Shown here piece by piece: positions 60,321-64,000 of a stretch of DNA of 64,000 bases. Every line of letters starts with the position of its first letter. Position 1 is the first letter of the stretch. Both the position numbers and the translations under genes were made by a program. Under the pieces are notes generated by a model. That model saw nothing but the letters and a program-made list of their open reading frames with translations. It searched no databases and was not told where the DNA came from. This DNA is from an uncultured bacterium (GTDB lineage: Bacteria > Planctomycetota > UBA1135 > GCA-002686595), in contig CALCXM010000095.1 of assembly GCA_937905825.1 (NCBI GenBank), positions 1 through 64,000 on the forward strand. The letters run 5' to 3'.

Positions 60321-63023
60321 CTAAGCCTTCGCGCGCTTGATGTTGCCCACGCTGATGGCTTTCGCCGCCGGGCTGTTCTTCATGGGCAGCTCGTAGTGAC
60401 GCGTTCCGTCAAAGGCGAAGAGCGCGCCCGCCACGGCACCCGCCGTGGGAACCAGTCCGACTTCCCCGACTCCCTTGGCGCCAAAGGGCCCCTCGGGCTC
60501 GTGGTCTTCGATCAAGTGAATCTCCACCTCCGGCATGTCCCGCGCGCGCAAGACGCCGATCTCACGCAGTTTGTAGGTCACCGGCCAACCATCCTCGCAA
60601 GGCAAGTCTTCCGTGAGCGCGTATCCCAGCCCCATGTGTACGGAGCCTTCGAGTTGACCCTCACAGAGGGAGAGGTTGACCGCGCGCCCCACGTCGTGGG
60701 CCGCGATGACTTTCTTCAAAGCGCCTTGCTCGTCGAGGATCACCACTTGGGTCGCAAAACCGAAAGCGGTGTGCGTCTTGACCTTGGTGACTCCCGGCTT
60801 CAATGGCCCGGGGGGAGTCGTGTCGTTGATGACGATGTCCGCGGCGAAAACTTCCCCGCGCAGGTTCGCCAGGGTCTTGCCCGCGTCCAGTTGCGTTTTC
60901 AACTTCTCGGCCGCGCTGACCACCGCATTGCCCGCGAAGAGCGTCGCCCGTGAACCGGTCGTCTGTCCGCAGCCGAGGGCAAAGGTCGAATCGACCTTCG
61001 GATGGAACAAGCTGGCGTCCAGCCCGGTGACTTCCACCGCGAACTGAATCAGAACCGTGAGCAAACCCTGGCCCATCTCCGTGTAGCCGTTGTAGATGGA
61101 AACGGTGCCGTCGTCTTCGACCACCAGCCGGGCCTTGCCCCACTCTTCTGCTCCGTTGCCGATGCCGCTGTTCTTGATGCCGCACGCAATGCCCACGGCG
61201 AGTCCGGCTGCGCGGGCCGCGTAGTACTGCTCGCGAACAGCTTCGAGGGTTTGCTTGAGCCCGACGGATTTTTCAAAGACTTGCCCGCTGGCAAAGGTGT
61301 CCCCGATGCCGACCGCGTTCAGCATGCGGAACTTCCAACCGTCCAAGCCGACCTTCTCGGCCAACTGGTCCAGGCAGCCTTCGAGCGCGAAGGACGCTTG
61401 GTTCGCGCCGAAACCTCGCATGGCACCACAGGGCGGATTGTTGGTGGTGGCGGCGATGGCGTCGATGGCCACGTTGAGCACTTTGTAGGGACCGCAACCA
61501 TGACCGGCGGCGCGCTCGAGCACCTTGGCGCCAACGGATGCGTAGGCGCCGGAGTCCCCGAGGAACTCCGCTTGCACCGCGGTGAGCACTCCGTCCTTAT
61601 CGCAACCCACTTTGTACGTCATCGAGATCGGGTGACGCTTCGGATGCACTCGGATCGACTCTTCGCGAGTCAACAGAACCTTCACGGGCCGGCCCGTCAT
61701 TTGGGCCAGGAGTGCCGCGTGGGCCTGAATGGACATGTCCTCCTTGCCGCCGAACGCGCCACCATTGGGCACCAACTCCACGTATAGATCTTCTTCTGGA
61801 ATGGCCAGGAAGGCGGCCACTTGGCGGCGGTCGTCGAAGACCCCTTGGCCCTGGGTGTAGAGCTTGAAGGTTCCCGGCTTTTCGCCGGGCTCGGCCAGGG
61901 CGCACTCGGGCTCAAGGAACAGGTGCTCGATGCGTTGCGTTTTGAAGTCGCCTTCAACCACGTGGGCACTCTGCGCAAAGGCGGCGTCCACGTCCCCGCG
62001 CCGAATGCGCGTGTGGGACATGGCGTTGGGCCGCGTCGGGTTGACTTGGTGAGCGCCGGGCTCGATGGCCTTCGCGGGATCGGTGATCGGCTCGCGCACT
62101 TCGTAGGTGACCTCGATCAAGGCGGCGGCCGCTTGGGCGGTGGCTGCGTCCACGGCGGCGACTGCCGCGATGAAGTCGCCCACGCAGCGCGCTTCTTCCC
62201 CAACGGCCACGAAGCCCGGCCAGTCGAGGTGAATCAAGCCGTACCAGCGCGCTCCAGGAACATCGGCAGCGGTAGCCACGGCGACGACTCCGGGATGAGC
62301 CAGGGCCTTCGACGTGTCGATCGAAAGGACTTTCGCGCGGGCGTGGTCGGACAATCGAACCGCTCCGGCCAAGAGTCCTTCCCGTTGCATGTCGCAAACG
62401 AAGGGGCGTTCCCCCAGAGCCAGCTGTCGGGCCTCATAGCGATCCAAGCGATCGCCAACGCCTCCGCGCTTGGCCGTGATGGGAGGTGTCCCATCCGCCC
62501 TGCGAATCGGATTGCGGGGATTCGCGAGGCGCTCGGGCAGGTCCTCGCCCCGGCGCTTGTAGGCAACGCGCTCGATGGCGTCGATGATTTTCGTGTAGCC
62601 CGTGCAGCGACAAAGGTGCACGTCGATGGCCTTGGCGATCTTCTCGCGATCGGGGCTCGCGTCCTTCTCGAGCAGGTGCTTCGTTCGCAAGACCAGGCCC
62701 GGGGTGCAGAACCCGCACTGCAGGGCGCCCGCTTCCGCGAAGCTGTCCGCGAGCACGAGCCGCTCCTCCGCGCTGACGCCCTCGAGCGTGATCACTTCCT
62801 TGCCCTCGACCTTCGTCACCGGCACCGCGCAGGAAGTCACCGCCCGGCCATCCATCAAGACCAAGCAGCAGCCGCATTGTCCTTGGGGTGAACACCCGTC
62901 TTTGACGGACAGGATGTTGCAGCGCTCGCGCAGCGCTGTCATGAGCGATTCGCCTTCACCCGGTGAAACGCTGGCGGGGGAGCCATTGAGGGAAAACTGC
63001 ACGGTAGATTCGTTCGAAGGCAT
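60321..63023 (-). CDS. XdhD-type molybdenum hydroxylase (xanthine dehydrogenase-like)
   Basis: 900 residues from the ATG at 63023; an in-frame ATG 12 codons upstream is less likely. Residues about 1-160 are a two-[2Fe-2S] module: CSPQGQCGCC with the third ligand in VTSCAVP, then CGFCTPGLV and LCRCTGYTKI. Residues about 180-900 are the molybdopterin-binding halves: VPNGGAFGGKED, GAMRGFGANQASF, GYTEMGQGLLT and a C-terminal GVGEVGLVP holding the likely catalytic Glu. No FAD domain is fused and none is encoded nearby, which is the arrangement of E. coli XdhD and the selenium-dependent molybdenum hydroxylases. It hydroxylates a purine or related heterocycle. First gene of the five-gene minus-strand operon; its promoter faces thyX. 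Confidence 0.92.
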   Translation of the reverse strand: MPSNESTVQFSLNGSPASVSPGEGESLMTALRERCNILSVKDGCSPQGQCGCCLVLMDGRAVTSCAVPVTKVEGKEVITLEGVSAEERLVLADSFAEAGALQCGFCTPGLVLRTKHLLEKDASPDREKIAKAIDVHLCRCTGYTKIIDAIERVAYKRRGEDLPERLANPRNPIRRADGTPPITAKRGGVGDRLDRYEARQLALGERPFVCDMQREGLLAGAVRLSDHARAKVLSIDTSKALAHPGVVAVATAADVPGARWYGLIHLDWPGFVAVGEEARCVGDFIAAVAAVDAATAQAAAALIEVTYEVREPITDPAKAIEPGAHQVNPTRPNAMSHTRIRRGDVDAAFAQSAHVVEGDFKTQRIEHLFLEPECALAEPGEKPGTFKLYTQGQGVFDDRRQVAAFLAIPEEDLYVELVPNGGAFGGKEDMSIQAHAALLAQMTGRPVKVLLTREESIRVHPKRHPISMTYKVGCDKDGVLTAVQAEFLGDSGAYASVGAKVLERAAGHGCGPYKVLNVAIDAIAATTNNPPCGAMRGFGANQASFALEGCLDQLAEKVGLDGWKFRMLNAVGIGDTFASGQVFEKSVGLKQTLEAVREQYYAARAAGLAVGIACGIKNSGIGNGAEEWGKARLVVEDDGTVSIYNGYTEMGQGLLTVLIQFAVEVTGLDASLFHPKVDSTFALGCGQTTGSRATLFAGNAVVSAAEKLKTQLDAGKTLANLRGEVFAADIVINDTTPPGPLKPGVTKVKTHTAFGFATQVVILDEQGALKKVIAAHDVGRAVNLSLCEGQLEGSVHMGLGYALTEDLPCEDGWPVTYKLREIGVLRARDMPEVEIHLIEDHEPEGPFGAKGVGEVGLVPTAGAVAGALFAFDGTRHYELPMKNSPAAKAISVGNIKRAKA

Positions 63024-63258
63024 AGAGAGCAGTCTACGCACAGTTCCCTTGGGATGCACTTTTCGTCGTGAATGCGACGCTGGGGAGTGGGGGCGCAGGG
63101 GGCCTGAGGGCTTCCGTGGTCGAAGGATTCGGAAGCTGGCGAGGCTTTCCCCCGTGGCCGTTTCCGACAGCCTGGCGGGTCGCTATCATGGCGCCTCAGC
63201 CGGGACCCCACCCCCGGCGGACCCCCCACAGATTCCCCCAGCCCTCGGCGAAAACAGC

Positions 63259-64000
63259 ATGGCCCTCACTCAAGTCTCCAAGCCCGACGGCGCGATCGAT
63301 TGTCTCGATGACGGAATCGGCTTCATCGCCCTCGTCGACCGCATGCAAATGGATCATGCGGCCAAGGTGGTCAACAGCGCGCGCATCTCCTACGACAAGT
63401 GTCGGCCTGAGTTCGACGAAGCGAAGGACAAGGCCTTGTGTTCGTTTCTGTGGAACCATGGTCACACTTCGCCCTTCCGTCACTCCTTCTACACGTTTCA
63501 CTGGAAGAGCCCGCTCTTCGTGTTTCGTCAGGCCTTTAAGTACCAGGTCGGCAGCGGGTGGCGTGAGTACGAAGTGGAAGGCCAGTCCGTGAGCCTCGAG
63601 GTCTTCGACGTGATGTTCGACACGGACAAGGGTTGCTCTTGGAACGAGGTATCCGGGCGTTACGTGCAGTGGGAGCCAGAGTTCTATGTGCCGGTGCGCA
63701 TGCGCGCCAACCCTCCCCATGGCAACAAGCAAGCGTCCGTCGACTTGACCGATTCCTTCGATCATCATCAGGAACGGGAGATGATGATTGGAGAGTGCGC
63801 GCGCAACTTTGAGCTGTACCAAGAGCGCATCGAGCGCGGCGTCGCCAAGGAAATCGCGCGCATGTGCCTGCCGCAAAACCTCTACACCCAGGCCTACTGG
63901 ACCGTCTCCATGCAGGGCGTGATCCACTTCCTGGAACAGCGCATGTCCATGGACGCCCAGTACGAAATCCGCCGCCACGCGGAGGCCATCTTCGATCTCG
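63259..64000 (+). CDS. thyX: FAD-dependent thymidylate synthase, 3' end outside window
   Basis: The frame opens at the ATG at 63259 and stays open to the window edge (247 residues visible). It makes dTMP from dUMP with FAD and methylene-tetrahydrofolate. The ThyX core is recognisable: KVVNSARISYDK, FLWNHGHTSPFRHSFYTFHWKSPLFVFRQAF and SWNEVSGRYVQWEPEFYVP, then LPQNLYTQAYWTVSMQGVIHFLEQR. In the signature RHRx7S region, the usual RHR is replaced by FKYQ (residues 93-96), and about 29 residues including GWREYEVEGQSVSLEVFDVM are inserted before SWNEVSGRY (127-135). I believe a ThyX subgroup with this insertion exists, so function is probably kept, but this is from memory. It is divergent from the hydroxylase operon. 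Confidence 0.85.
   Translation, partial: MALTQVSKPDGAIDCLDDGIGFIALVDRMQMDHAAKVVNSARISYDKCRPEFDEAKDKALCSFLWNHGHTSPFRHSFYTFHWKSPLFVFRQAFKYQVGSGWREYEVEGQSVSLEVFDVMFDTDKGCSWNEVSGRYVQWEPEFYVPVRMRANPPHGNKQASVDLTDSFDHHQEREMMIGECARNFELYQERIERGVAKEIARMCLPQNLYTQAYWTVSMQGVIHFLEQRMSMDAQYEIRRHAEAIFDL

Noticed and set aside
63196-63978. Minus-strand open frame opposite thyX
   Set aside because: Its start lies opposite a well-supported ThyX core, and it has no recognisable domain.

Overview
The window is GC-rich bacterial chromosome with dense, mostly short-spaced genes. It shows no rRNA, tRNA, CRISPR array, insertion sequence or prophage that I could recognise. The gene content points to a Planctomycetota-type bacterium: an ECF sigma factor/transmembrane Ser-Thr kinase operon, FGE-sulfatase-like domains on sensor proteins, a secreted caspase-like protein, tandem DUF1080 domains, DUF1570-like proteins and many secreted lipoproteins. 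This assignment is an inference from gene families, not a measured phylogeny.

Layout. 1-9 kb: the 3'-truncated end of a secreted FG-GAP-type protein, a zinc-ribbon/HEXXH membrane protein, two unknown proteins, a large Ig-like lipoprotein and a phospholipase D-like lipoprotein. 8.7-16.2 kb: a tandem-DUF1080 hydrolase, then a three-gene operon (lipoprotein, caspase-TPR-FGE lipoprotein, coiled-coil/beta-barrel lipoprotein) closed by a strong terminator. 16.3-21.9 kb: secreted M1 peptidase, NTF2-like/alpha-beta hydrolase fusion, small lipoprotein, PlsC. 22-28.5 kb: a hybrid histidine kinase whose phospho-acceptor His is Gln, a frameshifted Hpt/STAS-like gene, and a KtrB-KtrA potassium uptake pair. 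28.7-36.4 kb: secreted metallopeptidase-like proteins, one with HQXXH in place of HEXXH, an outer-membrane barrel, a DUF2062 protein, a small alpha/beta-barrel protein and an SF2 helicase. 36.4-44.6 kb: a PLP decarboxylase, a four-gene ABC-2 exporter operon ending in a PqiA-like protein, and an RND/MMPL exporter. 44.7-51.6 kb: two divergent sigma systems, one with a Ser/Thr kinase and one with an anti-sigma factor carrying a CPFC thioredoxin fold, plus a PafA-like phosphatase. Between the two sigma genes lies a run of 35 G.

51.9-63.0 kb holds two convergent operons that together look like a purine/hydantoin catabolic island. The plus operon has a shortened YgfK-like Fe-S oxidoreductase and an M20 carbamoylase/allantoate-amidohydrolase-like enzyme. 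The minus operon has an XdhD-type molybdenum hydroxylase, an SsnA-like amidohydrolase without its usual N-terminal part, two different fold-type-II PLP enzymes and a nitrilase-family ureidopropionase. The window ends inside a thyX gene that has an insertion in the ThyX signature.

The best candidates for undescribed biology are the caspase-TPR-FGE lipoprotein operon, the homopolymer-controlled sigma/kinase/FGE operon, the redox-type anti-sigma system and the variant purine-degradation island. Start codons were moved from the longest frame wherever a signal peptide, operon overlap or family alignment argued for it.
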